Part shown: positions 12,321 to 24,120 of the stretch, in pieces | Layout of the letters: every line of letters starts with the position of its first letter | Position numbering within the stretch: position 1 is the stretch's first letter | Position numbers and translations under genes: made by a program | The notes under the pieces: model-generated | What the model was told of the DNA's origin: nothing | Databases searched by the model: none | The model's input: the letters and a program-made list of their open reading frames with translations, nothing else | Assembly (NCBI GenBank): GCA_030278955.1 | Contig: JAOANR010000002.1 | Coordinates: forward strand, 8,297,982-8,361,981 | Length of the DNA stretch: 64,000 nt | From: Hygrophila difformis | Lineage: Eukaryota; Streptophyta; Magnoliopsida; Lamiales; Acanthaceae | Direction: 5' to 3'

Positions 12321-12749
12321 CTCCGTTCATTCATAAAAAGTTGTCTCTTTCACCTCAATTTCAATAATCAAGATTTGCATTAATTAACTCATAAATTTCT
12401 ATTTTTATCTTCAACTAAATTCTTTTGTAATTAATGTTAAGAAATACTTCCTCTGTCCCAACTGAAATGTCTTACTTACTATTTTTGGATGTCCCATCAC
12501 AAATGTCTTTTTTCTATAAATAGAAATAATTTTTTCCCCTAACAATTATATGGACCCCATTACATACCCACAAATCAATTATACCTTAATTTATGTGCCC
12601 AACAGTAACATGACGTTACTAATGGGACGGAGGGAATAACATTTATATAAAGCAAATGATAATATAATAAAAACATAGCATAACTGCATATAACTACCTA
12701 CAAATGATAATTATTGTTTAAAAAGACAATTAAAAAAGAACAGAGGGAG
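12321..12749. mobile_element. Stowaway-type MITE (family A) interrupted by a second MITE
   Basis: It is flanked by TA on both sides (12319-12320 and 12750-12751). It begins CTCCGTTCATTC and ends AACAGAGGGAG. With the insertion at 12447-12638 removed it is about 237 bp, matching the 255-bp related copy at 11009-11263. Confidence 0.85.
12447..12636. mobile_element. Stowaway-type MITE (family B) nested inside the family A copy
   Basis: The left end CTTCCTCTGTCCC and right end GGGACGGAGGGAA are inverted repeats, flanked by the TA duplication at 12445-12446 and 12637-12638. The uninterrupted relative at 11009-11263 shows the corresponding empty site (AAGAAATAACATTTA), which confirms both boundaries. 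Confidence 0.92.
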
Positions 12750-12804
12750 TATTCACATCCGGTAAACATATAGGCGCCATAAGGGCGTCTTTTCTTGTTC
12801 TATT

Positions 12805-12960
12805 ATTTTTTTGTAAGTAAATATTAGGGTATCTCAGGCTTCATTTGATCCAAGATTGATCCCTCGAGGATCGGGTGGGCATTGAATGGTTGTCTCTCCT
12901 AAAGCAGATTTCTGCATACACAAAGGCTCGAACCCGAGATCTTTGCTTAAGCTGTCAGAG
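12805..12960 (-). mobile_element. SINE (family 2), head-truncated, 12-bp target duplication
   Basis: Reading the minus strand, a B-box region (CTCGGGTTCGAGCC) is followed by the body shared with the copies at about 31.6 and 31.9 kb (CCCACCCGATCCTCGAGG). A perfect 12-bp direct repeat TCTTGTTCTATT flanks it (12793-12804 and 12961-12972), with a short A tail at the left. The tRNA-like A-box head is missing. Confidence 0.8.
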
Positions 12961-13045
12961 TCTTGTTCTATTTTATTTGAATATGTATTTTAATGCACTT
13001 ATGTTTAATAAAAATATTTTAAAATGTGTATAAATAAAAATTATA

Positions 13046-13293
13046 TTCCCTCTGTTACATTTGAAATGTACCATTTCATTTCTGCACACAATCCAATACA
13101 CTTTTTAATCGTTAATATCTCAAAATATATACAACTAAAAATAATATAAAATATATATTCTAAAACTATACGATTAGACGAATGTAACAAGACCAAACTC
13201 TCATATTTTTTTAAATATATAATTACAATAATATTGAGTAAAAGTTGAATAATGAATAGTGTACAGGACAATTCAACTGGGAGTCGGAGGGAG
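13046..13293. mobile_element. Stowaway-type MITE
   Basis: It is bounded by TA at 13044-13045 and 13294-13295, starts TTCCCTCTGTTAC and ends TCGGAGGGAG. The interior is AT-rich and non-coding. Confidence 0.75.
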
Positions 13294-13420
13294 TATAAAA
13301 TTATACTCCGTATTATAAAACTAATCTATTAGGCGAACTAAATAAGGCACAACTTGATTATTACATTTGTTATACACTTATTTAAAAAAAAATTAAAATT
13401 AAAATAAACAAAAAATCATA

Positions 13421-13748
13421 CTCCCTCCGTCCCATTATTTTTGTCTCACTTTCCTTTTTGATACACCCCATTCCAATTGTCTCATTTCCCTTTTTGGAAA
13501 TATTAACTACAAACTCACTCTCATTATATTACATCAATAAATAAATTTATTAATATTTCAAATACACAACTATCACATCACACCTATATAAATCAATTAA
13601 AAATTCAAACCCATTACAATCACATCACATAAATTCCTAATTTACCCCCCCACTTTAACACTAATCTACCCTTACTTAAATACTAACTATCTCCACATAG
13701 AACACCGTGCCCAAAAGTTTTGAGATACTTTTAACGGGATGGAGGGAG
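13421..13748. mobile_element. Stowaway-type MITE
   Basis: It is bounded by TA at 13419-13420 and 13749-13750, starts CTCCCTCCGTCCCATT and ends AACGGGATGGAGGGAG, good inverted ends. It is 328 bp and non-coding. Confidence 0.85.
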
Positions 13749-13946
13749 TATTAAAAGTCCAATATAGAAAGATCCAACAGTGAGTCATGAAAAAAGTCAG
13801 CCCAGATAATTATTTAATGCCAAGGGCAATGAATTAGCTAGCGCTTGAAGCACAATAAATGATGTATTAAAAACAACATCCTTCAGAGGAAAAAAAAAAA
13901 AATTAAAAATTTTCTTTTACTTTTGTTATAAAATTTAAAGAATGTA

Positions 13947-14203
13947 ATTCCTCCATTTTTCAATATTTGCAACATTGTAAATTCTGACACTATTCATTGG
14001 ACTGCTTTGATTTCAATTTTATCATAGTTATACAAATTAAAATATAGCCAAGGGGGATTTTGTTAAATTCGTCTCGTCTTGTATTTTTTAAATATCAAAA
14101 TTTTATAATTTTTATTATACCGAACTTAAGTTATAGATAATTTAACATGTGCATTGGATTGCACGCTTTGTGAGTTCGTAGCAAATATTGGAAACGGAGG
14201 AAG
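13947..14203. mobile_element. Stowaway-type MITE, diverged ends
   Basis: A left end ATTCCTCCATTTTTCAATATT and right end AATATTGGAAACGGAGGAAG are inverted repeats, with TA on both sides (13945-13946 and 14204-14205). Confidence 0.7.
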
Positions 14204-14205
14204 TA

Positions 14206-14439
14206 TTAAATTTTATGAAAAAAAAACATTTAAAACAATTTTTAAATCTATTTGAAAAGACAATAGAAAAACGTTTGTACACATTATTCAAAATTTTTAA
14301 AGATAATATTTGCCAACAAAAGAAGTATATTTGTAAGATCCAAAAAAAAAAAAACACAATTTAAAGTTGCCTCAAGGGAAGAAATATTTGTAAAGAACCA
14401 AACATCCCCCAAGTGAATAGGCCATTGTTTGTTTGATAA

Positions 14440-14493
<54 letters not shown>

Positions 14494-14828
14494 AGAGAGA
14501 CAAAATTTTTCGATTGTCTACCAACCTGGTTGGAAGCACTTCCATTCTTCCATACCCCTTTCTGGTTTATTTACATGTTTGGATGTGCCAAACATATCCT
14601 TTTGCCTAACTTTGTTAATTGCAAGAATGCATCTGTCAATTGGGGAATTCTTACCTACTTGCATTGTAATATTGCATTCCTAAACACAGTAGTCAGTAAT
14701 AGAAAAGGTTTTAATTAGTTGCCACTACAAAATATTGCCACCATCTTTGTAATCATCACATAGAGTTGTTACTAAATTCATGTATTATGGGTTTCTTCGG
14801 CACATAGTGTTGTAGCTGTTGGGAGCTT
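14206..14828. other. Spacer with a 48-A homopolymer
   Basis: No gene is seen. An unbroken A run of about 48 bases lies at 14445-14492. It could be the tail of a retroposed sequence, but no body or target duplication is evident. Confidence 0.5.
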
Positions 14829-15325
14829 TAGGGCCTGTTCTGCACGTAGAGCTATAGTTGTGAGTTGTAGTTGCGAGCTGGAGCTGTAGGGAGCTGTGTG
14901 AGTTATAGCTGTCAGTTTTATTTAAGTGTTCTGTACAACAAGCTGTAGCTGTCAAAAAATGTGTGAAATGACATAAAAGGACAAACATTTATGTAGACTA
15001 TTGGGTAGTGAGTTGATTATTGGGATAAAATTGTAATTGCTCAACAATAAGCTAGGAGCTTATTTTTTAAAGCTACTACAAGTAGCTTCTAAAAAGAAGC
15101 TTCCAAAAGCTCCCATAGAGCTGTAGCTACCAGTTTTTGCATAAGTATTCGGTACAAGTAGCTGTAGTTGTTATAAATCCTAATTTGAAGAGAAAAATTA
15201 ATTAAATTAGAAAGTATTTTTTGAAAGTTTTTAAAAGCTACTGAGCGTAGCTTCTGATTGTAGATCTTTTCGTAGCTGCAATTCACAGCTAAAGCCTTCA
15301 AAAGCTAGTGTGCAGAACGAGACTA
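14829..15325. mobile_element. MITE-like element with TTCTGCA ends and AGCTGTAGCT repeats
   Basis: The left end TAGGGCCTGTTCTGCACGTA and the reversed right end TAGTCTCGTTCTGCACACTA are imperfect inverted repeats. The interior repeats GAGCTGTAG / AGCTACAAGTAGCT words and is non-coding. No clear 8-bp target duplication is visible. The same terminal motif recurs at 15838-15856. Confidence 0.55.
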
Positions 15326-15326
15326 T

Positions 15327-15788
15327 GGGCCCGTTTGGAATGGCTTTTGAAAAAAGCAGAAGCCAAAAGTAGAAGCAGAAGCAGAAGTCAAAAGCAAAAG
15401 CATGTAACTTTTGTGTTTGGATGGAATGTTTGAAAAGCGGCTTTTTCTAAAAAATATGTTTGGATGAATAAAAATGAAAAGTGCTTTTAGAGTGTGGTAA
15501 TTATCAAAAAGGACATGCTACTTAATATGATAATAAGATATATTTATAGTGTAATTTATATTAAGTAGTGGGGGTATTTCAGTTCTTGCACATTTTACGA
15601 GGTGCTTTAAGCTTCTACTTTTGGGAGAAGCACCCCTGGTCTGCTTCTCCCAGAAGCACTTTTTTCGTTTTTCGATGTGCTTTTGCTTTTTCTTAAAAGC
15701 CAAAACAAACACCTAATTTCTACTAGAAGTGCTTTTGGCAGAAGCAAAAGCCAAAAGCACCTCCCTAGAAGCCAATCCAAATGGGCTC
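15327..15788. mobile_element. hAT-like MITE (GGGCCCGTTTGG ends)
   Basis: The left end GGGCCCGTTTGGAATGGCTT and the reversed right end GAGCCCATTTGGATTGGCTT match at 17 of 20 positions. The interior is rich in AGAAGC / GCTTCT and AAAAGC words and has no transposase. A target duplication could not be identified. Confidence 0.65.
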
Positions 15789-15856
15789 TATTATTTTAAA
15801 ATAAAAGCTAAAGTTTCTCAAAGCTTTCAAAAAACTGCATGCAGAATAGACCCTAT
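15789..15856. mobile_element. Right-end fragment of the TTCTGCA-type MITE
   Basis: It ends GCATGCAGAATAGACCCTA, whose reverse complement matches the left end of the element starting at 14829 at 14 of the first 16 bases. This suggests the 15327-15788 MITE inserted into, or between copies of, that family. Confidence 0.5.
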
Positions 15857-16587
15857 GATTTTTAGTGTGTGCATGATGCCAATGGTTTTGTTTGGGGATT
15901 TGTACCATTAGGACAGAGCTTCATTCCAAATTCATACTGGTATATTATTACTTGTTACATAATTTAAGTGACTTTCTTTAAGTGGTATTTTTAAATTTCT
16001 ATTTATATTTTGGCAATTGTATTTTCGATTATATTTATGTTGGAAAAAATGTTTCAATTCAATACTCAATGTTAATAAACATGAGTGTATTGTGTATATA
16101 CATTTTACCATTGATGTATATACACACAATATTAAATAGTAGTAATATATGAACTTTTAACATACAATTTAAAAATTCGAAATATTTTGATTTACAACAA
16201 ATTTTATTACCTTGTAGAATTAACAAAAAAGGAATACACATTAATTTTTGGACAGTTATGCTTAATAGTATTTCGAATTATTACCTTATAGAATTAAAAA
16301 AAAAAAAAAAACCATGTTGCAAACTTGCAATGTGAAGTGATCATGGGCGTTAAAGTTCTGTTTGGTTGACTACTCGTCAAAAGGCCATTTTTTTCCCCTT
16401 TTATAAATATAAAAAAAACAAAATATAATTCGGCTGCACATGGATCCAACGGAGTAATTTTATTTCCTACATTGTGAATCTTTACTTGATATTGATTTTT
16501 TTTGGAGGAGCCATTGAAGGCCTGGAAAGGATGGTGGGAGCCCATGCCACACAATTACAAAGGGGAATAAAAGGGAGGGATAGGAGC
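15857..16587. other. AT-rich spacer, no gene
   Basis: I see no gene or element with recognisable ends. Several A/T runs are present. Confidence 0.5.
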
Positions 16588-16608
16588 TTTAGGGTTTAGG
16601 GTTTAGGG
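16588..16608 (+). repeat. Three interstitial plant telomere repeats
   Basis: Three exact tandem copies of TTTAGGG, the plant telomeric unit, directly before the 45-bp tandem repeat. Confidence 0.85.
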
Positions 16609-16695
16609 GGCGGGTGAGAATCGAACATCCAACCTTCCGCTGGAAATCAAGGGGGCGGGTGAGAATCGAACATCCAACCTTCCGCTGAAAATCAA
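16606..16695. repeat. 45-bp tandem duplication with a B-box-like core
   Basis: Two copies (16606-16650 and 16651-16695) differ at a single base. Read on the minus strand each contains GGATGTTCGATTCTC, resembling a tRNA T-arm / pol III B box. The array ends one base before the Tat target duplication (16697-16701). Confidence 0.9.
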
Positions 16696-16701
16696 GGGAC
16701 T

Positions 16702-17384
16702 TGTTGTGGCCATCAAGATAGTGGGCCGTAAAGGGATAGTTGGGCCAGATAAATTGGGCCAGGAAGAGTTTGCAAAGGTGATGACTGCAGAGATGATAGG
16801 GCCGAGAAGCTAATAATCAAGTATGGACGATTAGGGCCAGTTAAGTCCAGAAGAATAGGAGTTCCTAAAGGCAAGAGTGAACGACCGAAGTTAAGTGAAG
16901 ACAGCCGATATGGGCAGAGCAAAAATCGGCTAATAAGGTCAGCCAGGGAGCGGTTACCAGAGCCCCGGCTATAAATAGGAGATGCCATGCTCATAATCAA
17001 GAGAGAACAATCCACCCCAAAATTTCTTTATGCAAATTTCAATTCTTTGTATCTTTACTGCTTTCTTTATAGCTTTCCTTTACCAGCTTTCCTAGACTCT
17101 AGCTTAGTGATTAGCAGTTATTTTTCCAAGTCCACCGTTGTTTCTCAACAACTGGTAGTTTGGTACCATTTTTTCCGGTTAATCAGCCGTTGTTTCTTAA
17201 CAACTGGTAGATTTTTCATTGTATCCATTTTGCCATTGCAATTTTAGTGAATTCAGTCAAGTTTGGGCGTATTAAGTCAAGTTTGGACGCATTATCATAA
17301 TCTCGGACCCGTAATCGGTTTGATCATTTTCCGATAGCCTCCCTTGAGGAGAAAAAAGGTCATTGGCTCGACGCTAGCCAAACA
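16702..17384 (+). repeat. 5' LTR of the Tat element
   Basis: TG...CA ended LTR of 683 bp, matching 28644-29313 with scattered mismatches and small indels. A TATA box TATAAATA lies at 16970-16977, marking the likely U3/R border. Confidence 0.93.
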
Positions 17385-17385
17385 G

Positions 17386-17403
17386 TGGCATGCCCAGTGG
17401 GAC
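17386..17403 (+). promoter_or_regulatory. Putative tRNA primer binding site of the Tat element
   Basis: TGGCATGCCCAGTGGGAC starts two bases after the 5' LTR, the normal site for a tRNA primer. It begins with the TGG that complements a tRNA CCA end. I cannot assign the tRNA. Confidence 0.6.
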
Positions 17404-17408
17404 GCACA

Positions 17409-19274
17409 ATGGCAGTTGATCCGCATGCAACTCCGGCAATCAATACGGCGACAAGGACTGATTTGCCACCGATTCAGGAAGAGCGCACAGGAGAACCGGA
17501 CGAATTCCCTCCAGGATTCCCTGGACCATCAAATTTCCACAATCAGGAGTTTCCGCATGACGATCTAACCCCGCAATTTTGCGATCATGTACAGTTTATG
17601 GTAGAAGCGGCGGTTGCAAATTCGGTTCGGCAGATATAACGAAATATTTTGGCAGGAATGCCAGCGATGTTTAGAGCCGAATTAGCAAGAAATATGTATC
17701 CGATGGGAGCACAGAATGCGCAGGCAGCACAAAATCCACCACCTGTGATGCAAAATCCTCATAATTACCAACAGCAGGCCTATCGGCCGCTAGGAGGGCA
17801 GGAGTCACGGCCTTTCGTCCCACCTCAACAAAGGTACGATCAGCAACATCAACCACCTGCTCCAGTGGTACAACAACAATATCTACCACAGCAGCAGAAT
17901 CAGCCACAACTGGTTGATAGAGAGCTTATAGCTTATTCGTACACAATTTGGGAACCTCATCGGCCAGAATAATCAGCCGATGTATAGGAAACCTTATCCT
18001 GACTACATTGAGGAGCAGTATCTGTTGCCCAGAGGTTTAAAGGTTCCTGATTTCAACACGTTTTCAGGAGAAGTCGACCGATTGACTATAGAACATATCG
18101 GCCGATTCACGGCTCAGTGCACCAGAATAGCACAGAATGACTTTCACAAGTTAATTTTGTTCAACATGTCGCTGACTGGGCCAGCATTCGAATGGTATAT
18201 CAATCTGCCTCCAGGATCGGTTAACACTTGGGCCGAAATGGAGCGGTTATTCCATGACTGATTCTACAACACCAGTCCTGAGGTGTCAGTGGTAGATCTG
18301 ACATCTACCAAGCAGAAGGCGGGATAAACGGTTACTGAGTTCATAGAAAGATTTTACACCATCAAGGCTCAAATGAAGACGATGCTGCCAGAGCATGAAT
18401 ATATTCAAATTCTAAAGCAGAATCTGAAGTTTGCCATCAAGGATAGATTGATGGTTACAATACCAAGGACTGTGGCCGAATTAACGGCCGAAGCTATAAG
18501 GAAGGGGACTTATTTGGCAGAACAAGCGGCTTTCAAGTCAAGCCGAAGTCAAAGTGGAAGATCACAGCCTATCCAGTCAGCTGCATCATTTGCCGGGTCT
18601 CTGGATAGGTGTGAAGTTGGAGAAGAGTACAACATAGATGATGTTCCCGCCTTAGCCGAAGTTGCAAGGGCTGAGCTGGTAATTAAAAAGCCCATGACGT
18701 GCCCAGCTCTTCGGCCAGTTAGAGGCAAGGAAAAAGAAGGAGAAGTCAGGGACGAATCTCAGAGGTTTTATTCTTTCGATCTCTCTTAGATGGATGAGAT
18801 TTTTGATTATTTCCAGAAGAATGGATTGCTTGAATTTAAAGGGAATCATCCACAGGCGACTAAAGAACAAATGTACGCGGGGTGGTGTAGATTTCACGGT
18901 CGGCCACTCATTCTACAGCGGTCTGTGGACATTTCAGAAAGATGATTCAGAAACACGTGGATGACGGGAAGTTGAAATTCCCGGACAGATTGATGGCAAT
19001 AGATAAAAATCCGTTTCCTGTCGCTAACGTGGTGATGGTGCACCCTGATCAAAATAAGTCTGTACATGATCGTCTTGGGGACCAACCATCGTCCAGTAAA
19101 AGCTCTGTGCACGATCGGCTAGGAAGTCAGCCATCGGTTCAGAAGAAGGCAGGAGTATGGAGACGATTAGGTTCTCCACAGAAGGGGAAAGAGAAGACTT
19201 CGGATGTCTTTGACTGGTTGGGAGATTACGAAGTCAATGAATGGATTAAGCGATCAGAAGCACAAGAGAAATAA
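17409..19274 (+). pseudogene. Decayed gag of the Tat element
   Basis: Starting at ATG 17409 (MAVDPHATPAIN), one frame runs through an in-frame stop at 17637-17639 into a Gln/Pro-rich stretch (17700-17960). A frameshift near 17950-17980 leads to the capsid-like core (KVPDFNTFSGEVDR...FNMSLTGPAFEWYINLPP, the retrotransposon gag fold). Further stops lie at 18259, about 18325 and 18787. The text continues through an AGWCRFHG segment to about 19274. A tandem VHDRLG motif occurs at about 19056-19130. Gag would form the virus-like particle; this copy cannot. Confidence 0.85.
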
Positions 19275-19955
19275 GAATCCAACGAAGAAAGAGGAAAGCC
19301 AACTTTGAAGATAATTACTAATGGTTGAGATTCGGAAATGAAGCTAACAGCCGATAAAAGGAATGGGAAGACTGTAATCCAGATTACGGTTCCAGAAGAG
19401 GCTGTATCCCTGGAGATGAAGAAGTTTAGAAGGACACCGACCAATACTCAGGTAGGCCAATGGGTCCAAAATTCCCCTGAAAAGAGGCATATCAGCCATA
19501 GCCGATTCGGAACTTCAACCTGAAGGGCAAAAGACGAAAATGTCCCAAAGGGGAAGGGATCGTATCGTACCTTAAAACGAAGAATGCAGCGGTTGAAAGC
19601 AGCCATGACGTATGAGGAAGAGTACAAAATAATGCACATGGAGGAGGACGTCCCAGACAATTGTGCTTCGTCTGAAGGAAGGATCCTTAAAAAAGTATTT
19701 TCGGCTCGTCTGAAGGAAGCCGAAAATAGAGGAGAAAGGAAAAACCGAAAGTTGATCAAGATTGGCTAAAGAATAAAACTGAATTTCAGTCAAAAGAAGA
19801 AGTTTGAGGCTGATAATGATCAAGCAAAGCCGAAAGAAGAATGGAAGCCTAGACCAGTCCGAACTAGGGAATGGAAACCAAAGACGACTATTGTCCCAAA
19901 CAATGAGACCTTCTCAATCGGACAATTCAAGTTCGACTTTGGGTCCAGTGCAAAT
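19275..19955 (+). pseudogene. Degenerate gag-protease linker of the Tat element
   Basis: Short broken reading frames with charged, Lys/Glu-rich text in the sense direction. No domain is recognisable. Confidence 0.5.
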
Positions 19956-20543
19956 ATGGTAGGAACAGCCACAACAAATTGTGAAGAATATTGGTCCGAT
20001 TCTGAACCAGCTGTGGCCTTCTATCAAAAGGAGGGGAAATATTTTGGCGAAGAAGAGCCCATAGTGGACTTTTGCTTCGCCAAATTTGAAGCACTTCGGC
20101 CAGAGGCCGAAGTTGAAAAAAACATGGAAGAAGGGTATGAGGCTTTCGTCCCAGAAGCTCAGCCAAGTACGATCTTACCTCCGACTGCAAAGATGTCTCA
20201 GCATGTGAGGCATTTGTATGTCAAAGGCTGGGTCAACGGAAGGCCATTGAGGAGAATGTTTGTTGATGGTGGAGCAACTGTCAACATCATGCCATTATCT
20301 ATGTTAACAAAGATAGGCCGCTCGAAGGAGGACTTGTTACCCACAAGGATGAATGTATTAAGCTTTGTGGGGGCACAAACTGCGGCCGAAGCATGTATCC
20401 TAGTTGATGTTACAGTCGGAACAATTTTGATTCCGACTATATTTTTTGTGGTAAATGCTGAGGTCCCGTATGCGACCCTCTTAGGCCGATGTTGGATACA
20501 CACAACTAGGTGTTTGCCATCAACCCTTCATCAGAAGATATGA
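19956..20543 (+). pseudogene. Aspartic protease region of the Tat element
   Basis: An open stretch of 195 codons includes RMFVDGGATVNIMPLSML at about residues 105-122; DGGA is the active-site motif of Tat-type proteases (usual DTG/DSG). The later ATLLGRCWIH resembles the flap/ILG region. It processes the polyprotein in intact relatives. Frameshifts and stops follow. Confidence 0.85.
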
Positions 20544-20993
20544 TTTTGGAAGAATGATGGCACAGTTGAAGAAGTAGATGGTGATCAACCACTATTTCCA
20601 GTCAGCTCAGCTGGGCGAATTGACGCGGTATTGTACGAGGAGCCCATACAACCGTTCCTAGTGGTAGTGGGAGATCGATACCCGAAGGTGGTTAAATGTG
20701 ATTGGACAGACTTGGGATTTGAAGTCAGGTACCGGGCCGATCCACGGCCAGATGTAGAAGAAAGTAAATAATGAACGAAAGAATCAAGAAGACGATCGAG
20801 TTCAAATCGGCTGAACTCGAATCTACAAGAGAGGAGGCAAGGTGGAGTGAACTCATAGATGTTATCCCAAAGCGAACCGGATTTCAAAGCGCAAGATCCT
20901 TTGAAGATGGTTAATGTTGGCACAGATGAGCATCCGAGAGAGATTCCACTCAGTGCAAATCTAGATCGACATATGACTAGCTGATTCAGAGAA

Positions 20994-22450
20994 GTGCTAA
21001 TCGAGTTCAAAGATTATTTTGCATGGGACTATACAGAGATGCCTGGATTGGAAAGAGCAATTGTGGAACAAAGGCTACCGATCAAAGAAGGATTTAGGCC
21101 GCATAAACAGCCGGCCAGGAGGGCAGCGCCCGAAATAGTCCCAAATATAAAGGAAGAAATAGAAAAATTGTTAGCGGCCGGATTTGTTAGGCCAGCTAAA
21201 TATGTAGAGTGGTTGTCAAATATTGTTCCTGTAATAAAAAAAAGGGAAATTGAGAGTTTGTATTGATTTCAGAAATCTTAATATAGCCACTCCCAAGGAT
21301 GAATACATGATGCATATTGTTGATCTGTTAATTGATTCGGCCGCAAACAAGGGATGTTATCTTTTATGGATGGATATTCTGGGTACAACCAAGTCTTTAT
21401 GGCCGAAGAAGACGTACATAAGACTGCATTCAGATGCCCTGGAGCCATTGGGATATACGAGTGGGTAGTAATGCCATTCGGCTTGAAGAATGCAGGAGCT
21501 ACATACCAGAGGGCCATGAACTATGTTTTTCGTGACTTAATAGGAGACTGTGTAGAAGTCTATATCGACGATGTTATGGTCCGATCTAAAGATATGGAAA
21601 GCCATTTGGCCGATCTAAGAAGAGTATTTGCAAGGATGAGGCTACATGGAGTTAAGATGAATCCAGCCAAGTGTGCTTTTGGAGTACAAGCAGGGAATTT
21701 CCTAGGGTTCTTGGTACATAACAAAGGCATAGAAGTCGATGAAAACAAAACCAAGGCCATCCAGGAAGCTAGACCTCCGCACGACAGAAAAAGTCTACAG
21801 AAATTCTTAGGCCATATCGGTTTTCTAAGAAGATTCTTGGCGAATACAGCCGGGAAGGGAAAACCACTGACTGATCTGCTAAGGTTAAAGAAAGAGGAGG
21901 AATTCAAATGGGGAATCGACCAGCAAAGAGCCTTTGAACAATTGAAACAGGCCTTAATCAACCCACCAGTGTTGGTCCCTCCTATCATCGGGCGACCATT
22001 GAAGTTATACATAGCTGCGGCCGAAGAGTCTATAGGAGCATTATTGGCTCAAGAGGATGAGGAAAGAAGAGATCGAGCGATTTACTATCTGAGCAGAATT
22101 CTTAAAGATGCAGAACTAAGGTACTCGTCGATTCATAAGTTGTGTTTAAGTCTTTATCATGCATGCCAGAAGCTGGAGTACTATATTTAGCCAAGGCAAG
22201 TAATAGTAGTGGCTTCGGTTGATATAGTTAAGATCATGATGAATGATCCAATTAGCAACAGAAGAATGGCTAAGTGGGCCATGAAGTTAAATGCGTATGA
22301 TTTGAAATACCAACCACTAAAGGCTATGAAAGGACAAATCATAGCTGATTTCTTGCCCAATCATCCAATGTCTTCAATATCTGACGATATTGAAGAACAA
22401 TTGCGGCCGAAAGTGATAGACGAAATGGGGATGTATACCTGCATCCGTGG
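20994..22450 (+). pseudogene. Reverse transcriptase and first RNase H of the Tat element
   Basis: RT fingers (MPGLERAIVEQRLPIKEGFRP, 21036 on), then a shift into VCIDFRNLN (21253 on) and a shift into a long frame with [38 protein letters not shown] and the catalytic YIDD at about 21561. The connection and first RNase H follow (LKLYIAAAEESIGALLAQ), ending near 22190, with a same-frame tail to 22454 (MAKWAMKLNAYDL). Two frameshifts break RT between 21240 and 21360. Confidence 0.92.
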
Positions 22451-22891
22451 ATGATGATGTTTGATGATTCCAAAGCTACTTCAGGGGTTGGAGCAGGGTT
22501 CACACTACATACACCGGAGGGCACGGTATACAAATACTACGTGCAATTGCCTAAGTCCTACACGAATAACCAGGCGGAGTATAAAGCATTAATTTCGGGA
22601 TTACAACAGTTGATAGATAAAGGAGTCAAAGCCATTGTAATCAAGGGAGACTCGCAAGTGGTTATTCAACAATTGCTTGGGGATTTTTCTGTTAAGAGTT
22701 CCTAGTTGATCAGACTGTACGAAGAGGCAATTGGTCTATTAGAAGAATTTGACGAGGTATACATCGAATATATACCAAGGAAAGAGAATGAACTGGCTAA
22801 CGAGCCAGCTCAGCATGCAACAAGATATCGGCTGATGCCGATAGCAGGTAACATGGAAATATATTTGGCCGAAACCGAGAAGGCCGAATAG
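22451..22891 (+). pseudogene. Second RNase H domain (Tat lineage hallmark)
   Basis: FDDSKATSGVGAGFTLHTP, NNQAEYKALISGLQQLIDKG and IKGDSQVVIQQLLGDF, then after one in-frame stop (22703-22705) EYIPRKENELANE. These match the D-E-D core of a cellular-type RNase H. A second RNase H between the first one and integrase is a known mark of Tat elements. Confidence 0.85.
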
Positions 22892-22999
22892 ATTAAGGAA
22901 ATAGCGCGAGTTTTGGAAGATCCAGCCAAAGCTAATCCAGCCGAGAAGCGGAAGGCAATGGATTACATAATAGTAGAAGGATTACTCTTTAAGCGAGCC

Positions 23000-24120
23000 A
23001 TTGATGGGGTATTACTCTGATGCGTGGGAGAAGAAGATGCTAAAAGAGTAATGGGAGAAGTACGCGAAGGAATCTGCGGCGCACATTGTGCAGGAAAGTC
23101 AATGAAATGGAGCATCATTCGGCTCGGATACTATTGGCCGAATATGGGAACAGATTGTGAAAGGTATGCAAAAGGGTGCCGCGAATGTCAAAAGCATGGG
23201 CCGATCCAGAAGTTACCGGCCGAAGAATTGCATATAATGATTAAGCCATGACCATTTCGAGGATGGACTATGGATATTATTGGAAAAATTCATCACTCTT
23301 CTTCAAAAAGACATGAGTATGTTTTGGTGGCCACGGACTATTTCAAAAAGTGGCTGAAGCACAAGCGTACGTCAGTATATCCCAAGAAGAGGTTATTGAA
23401 TTCATTAAGAGACAATTGATTTATAGATTCGGACTCCCACAGACGATTCTAACAGATAGAGGAACAGTATTTGTGGGAGAAAATGTTAAGGCCTTTGGAC
23501 GAATATGGAATAAAGATCGTACATTCGTCGCCATATTATCCGCAAGGAAATGGGCAGGCAGAGGCCACTAATAAGCAATTGATAGGGATTATAAAGAAGA
23601 TGATTGAAGATCAACCAAGGAAGTGGCATGAAAAGTTGTTCGAGGCGTTATGGCCTATCGAAACGCTAAAACTTCAGCCACTGGGTTTATACCATTTCGG
23701 CTGACTTATGGGATGGATGCAGTACTCCCATCCAAAATAACAGTGCCGACCTTGAGGACGAGTCAAGCAGATTCGATTTCGGCCAAACAGTACGATCAGA
23801 CAAGGAAAAATGAATTATTAGATGTTAATTCCGATCGGGTGCAAGCATTTGAGAATTTATAAAAGAATAAAGATGTCGTGGCCGAAGAATTCGTGTTAAG
23901 CGATTTGAAGTTGGCGATTTAGTATGGAAAGTTATATGGCCACCCAAACAGAAGGGTGGCCGATTGGGAAAGTGGAGCCCCAATTGGGAGGGGCCATTTA
24001 TTGTTCAGACAAAATTCCCGAATGGAGCATACATGTTGGTGGACGAAAATGGAGAACAGATGTCAAATCCAGTTAATGCGAGAAATATGAAGAAATATTA
24101 TGCTTCAGTTTGGGATTAAG
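23000..24120 (+). pseudogene. Integrase of the Tat element
   Basis: The zinc-binding region (HCAGKSMKW...YYWPNMGTDCERYAKGCRECQKHG), then the catalytic core in shifting frames: RGWTMDIIGKIHHSS (first Asp), ILTDRGTVFV (second Asp), SSPYYPQGNGQAEATNKQLI (Glu). The C-terminal segment AYRNAKTSATGFIPFRLTYG follows, ending about 24118 (TAA). At least three frameshifts are present. Confidence 0.88.
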
